Part shown: in pieces, positions 36,986 through 45,214 of the stretch | Layout of the letters: every line of letters starts with the position of its first letter | Position numbering within the stretch: the stretch's first letter is position 1 | From: Mesorhizobium loti | Lineage (GTDB): Bacteria; Pseudomonadota; Alphaproteobacteria; Rhizobiales; Rhizobiaceae | Assembly (NCBI RefSeq): GCF_003148495.1 | Contig: NZ_QGGH01000021.1 | Location: forward strand, 1-64,000 | Direction: 5' to 3' | DNA: 64,000 nucleotides | Position numbers and translations under genes: made by a program | Notes under the pieces: model-generated | Database searches by the model: none | What the model was told of the DNA's origin: nothing | The model's input: the letters and a program-made list of their open reading frames with translations, nothing else

Positions 36986-37184
36986 CTCGCTCTCCATTTG
37001 TCGTATAGGAAGACTGAATTGGCCTGTCTCAAGGCCGTTTGATCAAAAACACAGGCTGCGTTGTCGTTCGCCGGCGCGAACGCCAGTCAGACATCGCCAA
37101 CCTCAAAGAAATTCTCTTCCGCCGGGGATCAACATGAGATCCTGTGATCGAGGTGCCGGGCGGCCCAGTTGATAGATTGAGTGG

Positions 37185-37210
37185 ATGCCACCGAAGACCC
37201 TGGGTGGCAT
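37185..37210 (-). terminator. Stem-loop between nodJ and nolO
   Basis: ATGCCACC at 37185-37192 pairs perfectly with GGTGGCAT at 37203-37210, leaving a ten-base loop. It lies about 75 bases past the nodJ stop in the 300-bp gap before nolO. No U tract follows, so it may be a processing or stabilising hairpin rather than a full terminator. Confidence 0.4.
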
Positions 37211-37286
37211 GCCGATTTCTGTTGGCGATGTCGCTTATTGGCAGCACGAAGTCCGTTGCGCATTGCTTATCTCCCTCTCTTTCGCG

Positions 37287-38075
37287 TCAGCGCATGAGTC
37301 GGCGGCGCAACAGCGCCATCGAGAGGAAGAATGGCAACAGCGCGTACAGGCCGAGCACACCGACATGCAGGGCAATGCCGCCGATCGGGCGATCAAGCAT
37401 AACCGGACGAATGAGGTCGATCGCATGTGACAGCGGCATGCATCGCGCTATCTGCTGAAACGCGTGAGGCAGCTGATCCGATGGGAAAACGGCGCCCGAC
37501 AGGAACATCATAGGTGTGAGGACAAGCGTCTGGTAAAACACGAAGTAATCGTAGCTGGGCGAAAGCGCGGTGACGACCATCGCGAGGCTCGCAAACACGC
37601 ACCCAGTGAGAGCAATGATTGGCAGCGCATAGAGGACGGACGGCCAGGCTGCATAACCCAACGTTGCGGAGACAATGGTGATTGCCGTACCGGCCAAGAA
37701 GGCCTTGGTGGCTGCCCACGCCAGTTCACCCAGAACGATGTCGCCGAGGGTAACGTGCGTATACAACATTGCTTCCCAAGTGCGCTGAGAGTGCATGCGA
37801 GCGAAAGCCGCGTACAATGTTTCCATGGTAGAGGCGGTCATCGCACTTACCGCGACCATGCCGGCCGCCAAAAAGGCAATATAGGACGCACCGTCGACGC
37901 GGCCGACCATTATGCCGAGGCCGGTGCCTAGGCCGAAAAGATAGATCATAGGATCGGCAAGGTTTCCGAGAATCGTCACGAGTGAGACTTTCTTCCATGC
38001 CAGATAGTTGCGGCGCCACACCGCAACCCAGTTCCACGCATTGGCCGGCAGCGCCGCCGCAAAACCTTCAATCAT
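37287..38075 (-). CDS. nodJ: NodJ, permease of the Nod-factor exporter
   Basis: A 262-residue ABC-2 type permease with six hydrophobic segments. NWVAVWRRNYLAWKKVSLVT at the N-terminus, NLADPMIYLFGLGTGLGIMV and the conserved MFLSGAVFPSDQLP then FQQIARCMPLSHAIDLIRP are NodJ blocks. It forms the inner-membrane channel that works with the NodI ATPase to export lipo-chitooligosaccharides. Its ATG lies three bases after the nodI stop, with GGAGG inside the end of nodI, so the pair is translationally coupled. Confidence 0.93.
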   Translation of the reverse strand: MIEGFAAALPANAWNWVAVWRRNYLAWKKVSLVTILGNLADPMIYLFGLGTGLGIMVGRVDGASYIAFLAAGMVAVSAMTASTMETLYAAFARMHSQRTWEAMLYTHVTLGDIVLGELAWAATKAFLAGTAITIVSATLGYAAWPSVLYALPIIALTGCVFASLAMVVTALSPSYDYFVFYQTLVLTPMMFLSGAVFPSDQLPHAFQQIARCMPLSHAIDLIRPVMLDRPIGGIALHVGVLGLYALLPFFLSMALLRRRLMR

Positions 38076-38078
38076 CGT

Positions 38079-39125
38079 TCACTCCTCCATCTCGCGCCCG
38101 GTCAGCCGCAAGAAAACATCCTCGAGATTGGCTGGACGCAGAAGAAGACGCAGACCTGCTCGCCCCTGCAGTTGCGTGCGCACCTGGTCAGGGTCTGGCG
38201 CATAGCAATAAAGGGTTTCGCCGCTGACCTCGATGCGCTGGGAATGTGGCTTGACCAGCGACAGCAACTCGTGCGGATCGCCGCCATAAATCTCCATGAC
38301 CTGGCATCCGATATGCTCGTCGATCAGCGCCTGCGGGCCGCCTTCGGCGATGTTGCGGCCCTTTTCGAGCACGCACAGCCGATCGCATAATCGCTCAGCC
38401 TCTTCCATGAAATGCGTCGTCAGGATAATCGTCTTGCCACGTGCCAACAGGGCGCGCAGCCGCTCCCAGATCAGGTGGCGCGCGTGCGGATCGAGGCCGG
38501 TGGTCGGCTCGTCCATCACAATGAGCTGGGGGTCGTTGATCAACGCCCGCGCCATTGTCAGGCATCGCTTCATGCCGCCGGACAGTTCCGAGACGCGCGC
38601 ATTCGCCTTGCGCTCGAGGCGAGCGAACTCGAGAAGCGACGGGATGACCGCTTCGCTCTGACGAGTGCTCATGCCGAAGTAGCGTCCGAACACCAGCAAG
38701 TTCTCGCGTACGGTCAATTCCTGGTCAAGATTGTCGAATTGCGGGACCACGCCAATGCCCCTGCGTGCCAGCCGAGCGCGCGCCGGCACCGGGACGCCGA
38801 GCACCGTGATCGCGCCCGCGTCAGGGCATGTCATGCCGAGGAGCATACGCGCAATCGTGCTTTTGCCCGCCCCGTTTGGTCCGAGGAGGCCGAAACACTC
38901 TCCCGACGCAACGGAGAACGACAGTTCGTCGACAACGATCTTGTTCCCATACGACTTGGTTACGCCGGCAAAATCGACTGCCACGGTTGACGCAGAGTCA
39001 GGCACGGAGCTTTTCGCGCTTGTTTGCCCGTGAGACTCCCGTTCGATCGCAGGAGTCTCGAGCCGCCGCAATTCCTCTGGGCCCAACTTACGCTTCAACA
39101 CTTGATGTTTCTGGTCCTGGCTCAA
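38079..39125 (-). CDS. nodI: NodI, ATPase of the Nod-factor exporter
   Basis: There is no ATG near the head of the frame. I place the start at a TTG (39125, then SQDQKHQVLKRK) preceded by AGGTGGAAGAG; an earlier TTG at 39185 would overlap nodC by 35 bp. The product of about 348 residues has Walker A LLGPNGAGKSTI, signature VSELSGGMKR, Walker B LIVMDEPTTGLDP and the switch histidine in TTHFMEEAERL. NodI powers export of Nod factors through NodJ. It is third in nodA-C-I-J on the minus strand. Confidence 0.92.
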   Translation of the reverse strand: MSQDQKHQVLKRKLGPEELRRLETPAIERESHGQTSAKSSVPDSASTVAVDFAGVTKSYGNKIVVDELSFSVASGECFGLLGPNGAGKSTIARMLLGMTCPDAGAITVLGVPVPARARLARRGIGVVPQFDNLDQELTVRENLLVFGRYFGMSTRQSEAVIPSLLEFARLERKANARVSELSGGMKRCLTMARALINDPQLIVMDEPTTGLDPHARHLIWERLRALLARGKTIILTTHFMEEAERLCDRLCVLEKGRNIAEGGPQALIDEHIGCQVMEIYGGDPHELLSLVKPHSQRIEVSGETLYCYAPDPDQVRTQLQGRAGLRLLLRPANLEDVFLRLTGREMEE

Positions 39126-39150
39126 AACTCTTCCACCTAAGGTCACGTGA

Positions 39151-40425
39151 CTATTGCTGTTCGCTGTAAGCTGCGTCAGATCCAACCAAGTCGGGCTTTG
39201 GAATGCTGCCGCCGGTGTCTGGCACGTTGGCCGCAGAGCTTCGCGACAACCAATCGCTATTGCTCAAAGTACACAGCGCGTATGCTTTCAAAGGGAGCAG
39301 GAGAAAGATGTTGATGACTGTGTGGAGCGAGAATCCGAGAAATCGAAGTTGGCGCGCACGAAACGCTGCCACGCTGCAGCGAACTATAGTCATGGCTGCA
39401 ATCATCAGGCATGCCGTCCAAGGCGCAGTACCTGTCGTTACGAATTGCGCGAGCCCCGCCAGAATCGACAAAGAGAGCAATAATGGGCCAATATTCTGGC
39501 CAATCACGTCCAATGTGAGATAAATATTAAGGCCGCGCAGCAGTTGGAACGCCAGCAACGTGTCACGGAAAGTGCTCCGGGCCCAGCGAAGCTGTTGGCG
39601 CAGATAGGGACCCATGCTGTTGGGAACGACTGTTGCCGCGACGGCCTCCGGGACATACTCTGTTCGAAAGCCTGCTTTCAGCATCAGGATCGTAAGGTGG
39701 CGGTCCTCGCCGAAGTCGCTCGGCTTCCCTCGAAAGCGCTGCGTCTCGTACTGGTCCAGCAGCGAAACAAGCGCGGATCGCCGGTACATGGCACACGGAC
39801 CGCAGCAACACATGACGGCACCGAACCGAGCCTGCGCTGCCCGCTCTTCGTTGCAGGCGAGCCAGTATTCCATGTCGATCAACCGCGTCAGCCAAGTTTC
39901 AGTGCGATTGCTAGCCGCCAACTGGCCCATGGCGGCGCCGACCGCTTGATCTTGCATCTTCAGCGCAAGCCTGGTGATGACGTCCGGCGCGAGGATCGTG
40001 TCCGAATCTACATTGAGCACCAAATCTCCGCACGAGCGGCGAATGGCGGCAATCTGCGCCTTGCGCTTTCCAACATTCTTTGGGAGCACAATGAAGTTGA
40101 ACCTCGGGTCGCCCGCGTATTCCTCATGTACACCCACGAGGGCATCGCGGTTTGCAGAACCGTCATCAACAACATAGACCTGCAGTTTGCCGGCGTATTC
40201 CTGACTTGCAATGGAAGCCAGGCAGTCCGAGAGGGTGCGAGGCGCCTCGTTGTAGCACGGGATAATGACATCGACGCTCGGCCAAGGCTCACCGCCGGGC
40301 GGGTCGCCCGAGGTCGGCGCTACGTTTGTAGGCAGGGTATAAAACACCTGCGCGGTTTTGTAGACGGTCGACAGCAGCGCATAAGAGCAGATGGCAACAG
40401 TACTGGCTGTGGCAAACAGGGTCAT
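39151..40425 (-). CDS. nodC: NodC N-acetylglucosaminyltransferase (chitin oligomer synthase)
   Basis: A 424-residue GT2 enzyme. An N-terminal membrane segment precedes VDVIIPCYNEAPRTL. The catalytic motifs are VVDDGS (about residue 85), LNVDSDT (about 137), GEDRH (about 240) and QQLRW (about 280). Three C-terminal membrane segments follow. NodC polymerises UDP-GlcNAc into the chitin backbone of the Nod factor and sets its length. The start follows nodA by 56 bp; in between lies a 14-codon frame whose ATG overlaps the nodA stop, probably all that is left of nodB here. Confidence 0.95.
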   Translation of the reverse strand: MTLFATASTVAICSYALLSTVYKTAQVFYTLPTNVAPTSGDPPGGEPWPSVDVIIPCYNEAPRTLSDCLASIASQEYAGKLQVYVVDDGSANRDALVGVHEEYAGDPRFNFIVLPKNVGKRKAQIAAIRRSCGDLVLNVDSDTILAPDVITRLALKMQDQAVGAAMGQLAASNRTETWLTRLIDMEYWLACNEERAAQARFGAVMCCCGPCAMYRRSALVSLLDQYETQRFRGKPSDFGEDRHLTILMLKAGFRTEYVPEAVAATVVPNSMGPYLRQQLRWARSTFRDTLLAFQLLRGLNIYLTLDVIGQNIGPLLLSLSILAGLAQFVTTGTAPWTACLMIAAMTIVRCSVAAFRARQLRFLGFSLHTVINIFLLLPLKAYALCTLSNSDWLSRSSAANVPDTGGSIPKPDLVGSDAAYSEQQ

Positions 40426-40481
40426 GAGATGTCAGATTCTTCAGTGGATTTGAGGGAAGCGGGCGGATAACAGATCCGCGG

Positions 40482-41078
40482 TCATAGCTCTGGACCGTTC
40501 CGATCGATCAAAGTGCCGGCCGGCCACTCGCTCATCGAGCGTCCAATTGGGAGCACCATGAGGAGTACGTCGTCGTCGACTCGCGTCGTGTAAGGCAGAT
40601 CGGGGTACACGTCCGGGAGGGTTGAACGCACGCGAACGCCCGTCAGAATGTTCGCCAAGCCTTTGCGGCGGAACCTCCCAACATGGTTCCGGAGCGCTTG
40701 CCGAACCGTGCCGAAAGCGAATGGAACGCCAAGCTGCTGCAGCACTGGATACATGACGCTAATCGAATGGCCGATTCCCAGCCCCTCAAGATCCGGACGC
40801 ACCCCGTATAGACCGAGTTCAGCGACCAGCAGATCAACGTCGCCAACTTTGATGTATCGGCGCAGCACGCCCATGTGAGCCGCTACCCCGTGCACATCAT
40901 AGCCGATTGCGCGGACCTCCGGCCTTGCACCGGCCCAACTTCGACCGCCTTCGAATTGCTTTCCATTGAAGGCTCCGGTCGGCTCATAGGTCTTCCGGAA
41001 GAACTCAGAGAGTTCGAGGTGATCGGAAAGCTGCAACTCATTTTCCCAGCATAACCTCCACTGCACGTCAGGGCGCAT
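40482..41078 (-). CDS. nodA: NodA N-acyltransferase
   Basis: The start at 41078 (MRPDVQWRLCWENEL) follows GAGGAAG, giving 198 residues, the usual NodA length; the open frame extends upstream only by chance through the nod box. Conserved NodA blocks are FFRKTYEPTGAFNGKQFEGG, GARPEVRAIGYDVHGVAAHM, LLVAELGLYGVRPDLEGLGI, VPFAFGTVRQALRNH and the C-terminus MSEWPAGTLIDRNGPEL. NodA attaches the fatty-acyl chain to the amino group freed by NodB. It is the first gene of nodACIJ, 90 bp after a strong nod box. This is the only intact nodA of four copies or relics in the window. Confidence 0.95.
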   Translation of the reverse strand: MRPDVQWRLCWENELQLSDHLELSEFFRKTYEPTGAFNGKQFEGGRSWAGARPEVRAIGYDVHGVAAHMGVLRRYIKVGDVDLLVAELGLYGVRPDLEGLGIGHSISVMYPVLQQLGVPFAFGTVRQALRNHVGRFRRKGLANILTGVRVRSTLPDVYPDLPYTTRVDDDVLLMVLPIGRSMSEWPAGTLIDRNGPEL

Positions 41079-41169
41079 GCGAAGACTTCCTCTTTTTCGG
41101 GTTCTTTTGTGCACCTCACGCGGTAGAGCAATGGCGGTGCATGTCATGGGTCTATGAACGACCCTCCCG

Positions 41170-41216
41170 GATTGGTAAAATTGATTGTTTAGATCGAGAG
41201 CATCCACGCTATGGAT
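41170..41216 (-). promoter_or_regulatory. Nod box of nodACIJ
   Basis: The minus strand reads ATCCATAGCGTGGATG, CTCTCGATCTAAAC, AATCAATTTTACCAATC, essentially consensus. It drives nodA, nodC, nodI, nodJ and perhaps nolO. A nodD start fragment lies ten bases to its right. Confidence 0.93.
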
Positions 41217-41225
41217 GCTGAAACC

Positions 41226-41272
41226 ATGCGTTTCAAAGGCCTTGATCTGAACCTTCTGGTGGTGCCCGATTG
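41226..41272 (+). pseudogene. nodD first-codon fragment
   Basis: The plus strand reads MRFKGLDLNLLVVPDW, the first 13 codons of nodD followed by unrelated sequence. The rest of this nodD copy is gone. It keeps the same distance from the nod box as in the intact nodD copy 2. Confidence 0.85.
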
Positions 41273-41734
41273 GCCCCGATAGCGGCGACGCACCGATGGC
41301 AGCTGGCGGTGACACAACCTGCCTCAAGAGCGGCCGCCAGCGGCGTGGCTGCGCCCGTGCCGAAGCAGCGATCAAGTGGAGGATGGCCCGACTGTTAGGC
41401 GTCAGCAAACGCGGCGACCGTTGACGCACGATCGCGCAGCTCTGGATCGCCGGCGGCAAACAGGTTCCGCGAAGCCTCTGGCTCGACAAGTTGCGGCAAG
41501 GCGGCATGCCAATGGCGCGATGGTCGCGCTCGCCAACAGCAATCGTCTGGTCAATGCTCTCGAGTGTCGCCTGTCAACCGGACTGTCGGCGAAAGCACCT
41601 GGAGCGGGAAGGAGGACGCGCCCGGATGGCGCTACTTCGAACGAATTGTTTGAGGTTTTGGCCGACTGAAGTGCGCGAAGGGGCTGGTCCCAAACTCTTA
41701 GATCCCGCGCCCCATCAAAGATCGCCGCACACAG
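41273..41734. other. Gene-poor stretch after the nodD fragment
   Basis: About 460 bp. Frames on both strands are short or lack protein character. Some parts look like degraded transposase sequence, but I cannot assign a family. Confidence 0.35.
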
Positions 41735-41890
41735 AAAAGGCAGCCTAAGGAGCGTCAGCACTTGCGCCGGCCGAAGGGCCGGGACGCGGGACTGACTGCA
41801 ACGACGAGATCGGTTAAAAGGGCAGCCGTAGGAGTGGCAGCATAGCGCCGCCGAAGGCGGGACACGGGACCGACGGCCCCCAACGAGGAG
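41735..41890. repeat. Two tandem copies of a hairpin-forming unit
   Basis: Copy 1 (41735-41813) and copy 2 (41816-41890) share AAAAGG(G)CAGCC, AGGAG, CAGCA, GCGCC, a hairpin, GAC(G/A)CGGGAC(T/C)GAC and CAACGA, in the same order. In copy 1 the hairpin is CCGGCC-GAAG-GGCCGG; in copy 2 it is CCGCC-GAA-GGCGG, so the stem is kept although the bases differ. This is what a conserved structured RNA would show. The transcribed strand is unknown. It is not in a coding frame. Confidence 0.55.
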
Positions 41891-42074
41891 TGCCGCTTTC
41901 CCGGCTAGGGATCGTCAACCACCTGGGCCGAAACACCTTTGAGGTTCGGTGGCGGCAGCCGTAGAGCCCGTCCCGCATAGGGAGCCATGCAAAATAAGGA
42001 CTTCGCTTCATTTCGGTATTTATGGGTCATTTATTGGGTAAACCCGTTTCTTGATTTTTTGGGTATTTTTTTAT

Positions 42075-42709
42075 ATGACGCTGAAGACAGATTCCGTGCA
42101 AATTGCCCCCCAAATCCTTACCCTCGTCTCGGAGATTGACGAATTCAAAGGGGCTTCGCGGGCTGTTGGCACGCTCGCGCCAGAGCGCCTATCGGCTTTG
42201 CGCCGTGTTGCGACCATCGAGAGCATTGGCTTTTCTATCCGTATCGAAGGAAGTAAGCTCACCGCCGTTGAAGTCGAGCGGCTGCAACAAGGATGAGCTC
42301 ATCGCGGCGCCTACAAGACATTCGCAAACAATGTGAGTGCGTTCGATGCCGACGGGAACGAGATCGGCGTCATCTTCGAAACGGCGACGCCTTTCGATAC
42401 GCCGAAGCGGATGAAGGAACTTATCGAGTGGACGCGTGGTACACTCAACGAGCAAAGCCTGCATCCCTTGCTCGTGGTGGCGATTTTCATCGTGGTTTTT
42501 TTGGAAATCCACCCATTCCAGGACGGCAATGGAAGGCTGTCGCGCGTTCTGACGCCGCTCCTGCTGATGCGCAGCGGCTATGCATATGTACCCTACTCTT
42601 CACTCGAAAGCGTGATTGAGAACAGCAAGGAGGGTTATTATCTGGCGCTTCGTTTCATCAGGAAGCGGAAATCGGCTTTTGGAAGCGGGCCAGCAGGCAG
42701 TCTTCATTG
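42075..42709 (+). pseudogene. Fic-family protein gene, broken by internal deletion
   Basis: The first piece (42075-42296) reads IAPQILTLVSEIDEF, LAPERLSALRRVATIESIGF and SIRIEGSKLTAVEVERL; SIRIEG is the (S/T)xxxE(G/N) inhibitory motif. It stops at 42296. The second piece, in another frame, starts YKTFANNVSAFDADGNEIG and contains HPFQDGNGRLSR, the complete Fic catalytic motif for AMP transfer. About 55 residues between inhibitory and catalytic parts are missing, and the normal C-terminus after YYLALR is replaced. The end overlaps nodS on the other strand. Fic enzymes modify proteins with AMP; this one is very likely inactive. Confidence 0.85.
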
Positions 42710-43266
42710 ATCGACGCGCCCCGGCACTCGATGCACTCGATCTCGGTCAACGATTCGTTCAGCATGGCGATAGTGGTCTCTGCACCAGCAGCGTGCCCCC
42801 AGCGTTGGCAATTGGCGTCACGTGCCGACCCGAAGACCAGCTGCCCACCTGGCGCAAGCAGGCCTACCAGGTTGCGGACTGCCGCGCCGATCTGAACGAG
42901 GCCTCCGACGTAGTAAAGAACTTCCGCCACGACGATCAGGTCGAACAGTTCATCACTCGAAAATTGTTGAACATCGGAGATTATCCAGCTGATGTGCGGC
43001 GGCTCCTTCACGCGTAAACGTGCTCGCGTAATCGCTGGCTCGACGACATCGATCACAGTGAGCCGCTGGCAAATGGGGGCTAGCCGTTCCGTAAAAGCGC
43101 CAGCAGCGCACCCGACTTCGAGCGCATTTGCGACTCGACCTTGCGCAAGTGACAAAAGGAGAATTTGCGTGTGGCGCTCCCGCTCGAACGGGTTGCCATC
43201 GAGCCGCCATGGATCGTCTGCGGCCATTTCTCGATTCAGCATTTCATGATCGATTTTATGGGTCAA
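42658..43266 (-). CDS. nodS: NodS N-methyltransferase
   Basis: A 202-residue SAM-dependent methyltransferase. NodS hallmarks are DPWRLDGNPFERERHTQILL near the start, the SAM-binding ALEVGCAAGAFTERLAPIC at about 48-66, and LFDLIVVAEVLYYV. The C-terminus has GSARDANCQRWGHAAGAET. NodS methylates the deacetylated terminal glucosamine of the Nod factor. It has its own nod box 170 bp upstream, so it forms a separate unit; nodU, often next to nodS elsewhere, is absent. The 3' end overlaps the remains of the Fic gene by about 50 bp. Confidence 0.93.
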   Translation of the reverse strand: MTHKIDHEMLNREMAADDPWRLDGNPFERERHTQILLLSLAQGRVANALEVGCAAGAFTERLAPICQRLTVIDVVEPAITRARLRVKEPPHISWIISDVQQFSSDELFDLIVVAEVLYYVGGLVQIGAAVRNLVGLLAPGGQLVFGSARDANCQRWGHAAGAETTIAMLNESLTEIECIECRGASINEDCLLARFQKPISAS

Positions 43267-43434
43267 ATTCCCACCTCGCTAAGGCAGCAATCACCGGCGC
43301 TGCAAATGCCGTCAGATGTCGCTAGCGTCGGGACCCGGGCACACCAATTCTGAGAAGCGGGGCCGCTTCCTGCACCGGGCAGACCTGCGGGCCGAGGCAC
43401 TTGATTTCGGTCACGCTCCTAATAGGGTCCGCAG

Positions 43435-43479
43435 GATTGGCAAATTGATTGTTTGGATGTAACCATCCACGCCGTAAAC
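43435..43479 (-). promoter_or_regulatory. Nod box of nodS
   Basis: The minus strand reads GTTTACGGCGTGGATG, GTTACATCCAAAC, AATCAATTTGCCAATC, a good nod box with a slightly altered first half. It points toward nodS. No nodD fragment flanks it, unlike the other nod boxes. Confidence 0.85.
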
Positions 43480-43613
43480 ACATTGAGGGCCGAATTGGGC
43501 GTGGCTGGGTCCACGTCTGGGTGGCGCCGGCCGACACACTGCTCACATCGAACCAAATTCGCCAGTCTGTTACGACGCCAGCACGCTGACGATGATCCTA
43601 TGATGACTGCGGT

Positions 43614-44795
43614 TCACCGTCTCAGCATGGCCGCAATGCCATGACGGACAAAGGGAAGATGTTGGCCGAGGCGCAGCCCCAGATGCCTTGCAAGCCGTGC
43701 CGCCGGATGCTCGCTTGAGTAGAGCCCGACGAGAATATTCGTAGCATGGTAGAGCGGCGCCGCCGACAGGCGCAGTCGGCTTTCATATCTGTGGAGCATG
43801 TCGGGATCGGCAATGTCGCGACGGTCGCGCCATGCTGTCTGGATACCACGGGCGAGCTGCTTCTGGCCGCCGAGGCCGATGTTGAAGCCATGCGCGGTCA
43901 CCGGGTGCATGCCGATGGCAGCGTCGCCGATCAATGCGGCACTCGGCGCCCGGAACCTGTGCGCCCAGGTCGTGGCCAACGGATAGATATAGCGTTGGCT
44001 TGCCAGGCTCATGGTGCCGAGGCGCCCTCGACAGCGCTTTGTCAACTCCCTCAGGAACAACTCGTCGTCGAGGGCAAGCAGTCCGTCGGCCTGGTTTGAG
44101 GGCAAAGTCAAAAGCAGCGACGACACGCCTGGCGCGAGGGGCAACATCGCTATCGTCTGATGGTGATCGAACCATTCGATCGCGATCTGGTGATGGGGGC
44201 GCTCGTGCCTCACCCGGCAAATCAGCATCGAGTTGCCAAGCCGATTGATATCGGCGCCGATGCCGAGCAGATTGCGGGTGGCGGAAAAACGCGAATCGGC
44301 TGCAACGAGAAGCCGAGCGCTCAGTTGCCTGCCATTGGAGAGCGTTATCACTGCTCTTTGACGGCTGTTTGTTGCACGCACGACCGAGTGGCCGCACAGC
44401 AGCCGGGCGTGGCCCTGCAAGCGGATGATCTTGAACAGGGCATCGCGGATCTGGCAATTCGGGACCAGAACGCCCAGCGGTTCCGCGGATCCGCCGGGGG
44501 AATCGAAACGCAACGCAAACGGGCTCGATCCGTTGAGGACCCGTGCGCCTTGAAGCGGTGACTTGTCCGAAGCGGAGATAACATCCCAGGCGCCGAGCTC
44601 GCGAAGGATTCCAATCGAGGCGTGGGTGAGCGCGATCTCGCGGCCGTCGAAAGCCGGACTTGCCAGTCTTTCCAGGGACTGCCCTTCCACAACCGCCAGT
44701 TTGAGCTGGCTATGGGCAAGCGATGCGGCGAAGGAAAGTCCGACCGGCCCGGCGCCCACGACAATAATGTCGAAGCTGTCGTCACAGCCGGCCAT
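43614..44795 (-). CDS. ubiM: UbiM-type FAD-dependent ubiquinone hydroxylase
   Basis: A 393-residue flavoprotein of the UbiH/UbiF/UbiM group. The FAD-binding start is FDIIVVGAGPVGLSFAASLA, followed by FDGREIALTHASIGILRELG (the family's GREIALTHxS block), ARLLVAADSRFSATR and the second FAD motif IGDAAIGMHPVTAHGFNIGL. UbiM hydroxylates ring positions in ubiquinone synthesis and is found on alphaproteobacterial accessory elements. In a symbiosis island it might support respiration under low oxygen, which is inference. It stands alone; a PhyH-type oxygenase follows 400 bp upstream on the same strand. Confidence 0.82.
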   Translation of the reverse strand: MAGCDDSFDIIVVGAGPVGLSFAASLAHSQLKLAVVEGQSLERLASPAFDGREIALTHASIGILRELGAWDVISASDKSPLQGARVLNGSSPFALRFDSPGGSAEPLGVLVPNCQIRDALFKIIRLQGHARLLCGHSVVRATNSRQRAVITLSNGRQLSARLLVAADSRFSATRNLLGIGADINRLGNSMLICRVRHERPHHQIAIEWFDHHQTIAMLPLAPGVSSLLLTLPSNQADGLLALDDELFLRELTKRCRGRLGTMSLASQRYIYPLATTWAHRFRAPSAALIGDAAIGMHPVTAHGFNIGLGGQKQLARGIQTAWRDRRDIADPDMLHRYESRLRLSAAPLYHATNILVGLYSSEHPAARLARHLGLRLGQHLPFVRHGIAAMLRR

Positions 44796-45214
44796 CAGCG
44801 TGCCGCCAGCGCGTCGGTTCTCTTCGCGAGACGCTGCTGGAGCCGAGCCGCATGTCGTGCATCGATTGCGCTGTGATCTATTGCCCGCCTCGCCTCAAGC
44901 GCGTTTCTCACGTCGGTTCCTGGCTGGTGAAGCGTCATTTGCCTGCTGTATGATCTGGATTGTCAAGACGTTGGGAGCGACGGCAGACTGTCGGTCAGCC
45001 CATGCGTTTTTCCCGTGAAGGACTGGGCGATCAAACCACGCCGACAAGGGCGTGGCCTTGATCTGGGTCAGTCGAGGCCCAACCGGCGTCAGATGACATC
45101 GATCCAATCCAGTCATGTGCCAGCTGATCCCATGACGACGCCATGGCACCAGCCAGCCCAAGGAAGAACCAGGCGTCTGATCTGGGGAAGGCTGTTTTAA
45201 GGACTTTTGCGAGA
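44796..45214. other. Intergenic region between ubiM and the PhyH gene
   Basis: About 420 bp that should hold the ubiM promoter. Short frames on the minus strand have no recognisable content. No repeat, RNA gene or nod box is seen. Confidence 0.4.

Noticed and set aside
40482..41507. NodA of 341 residues
   Set aside because: The upstream part of the frame runs through the nod box and intergenic DNA. NodA proteins are about 196-198 residues, and the ATG at 41078 has a ribosome site.
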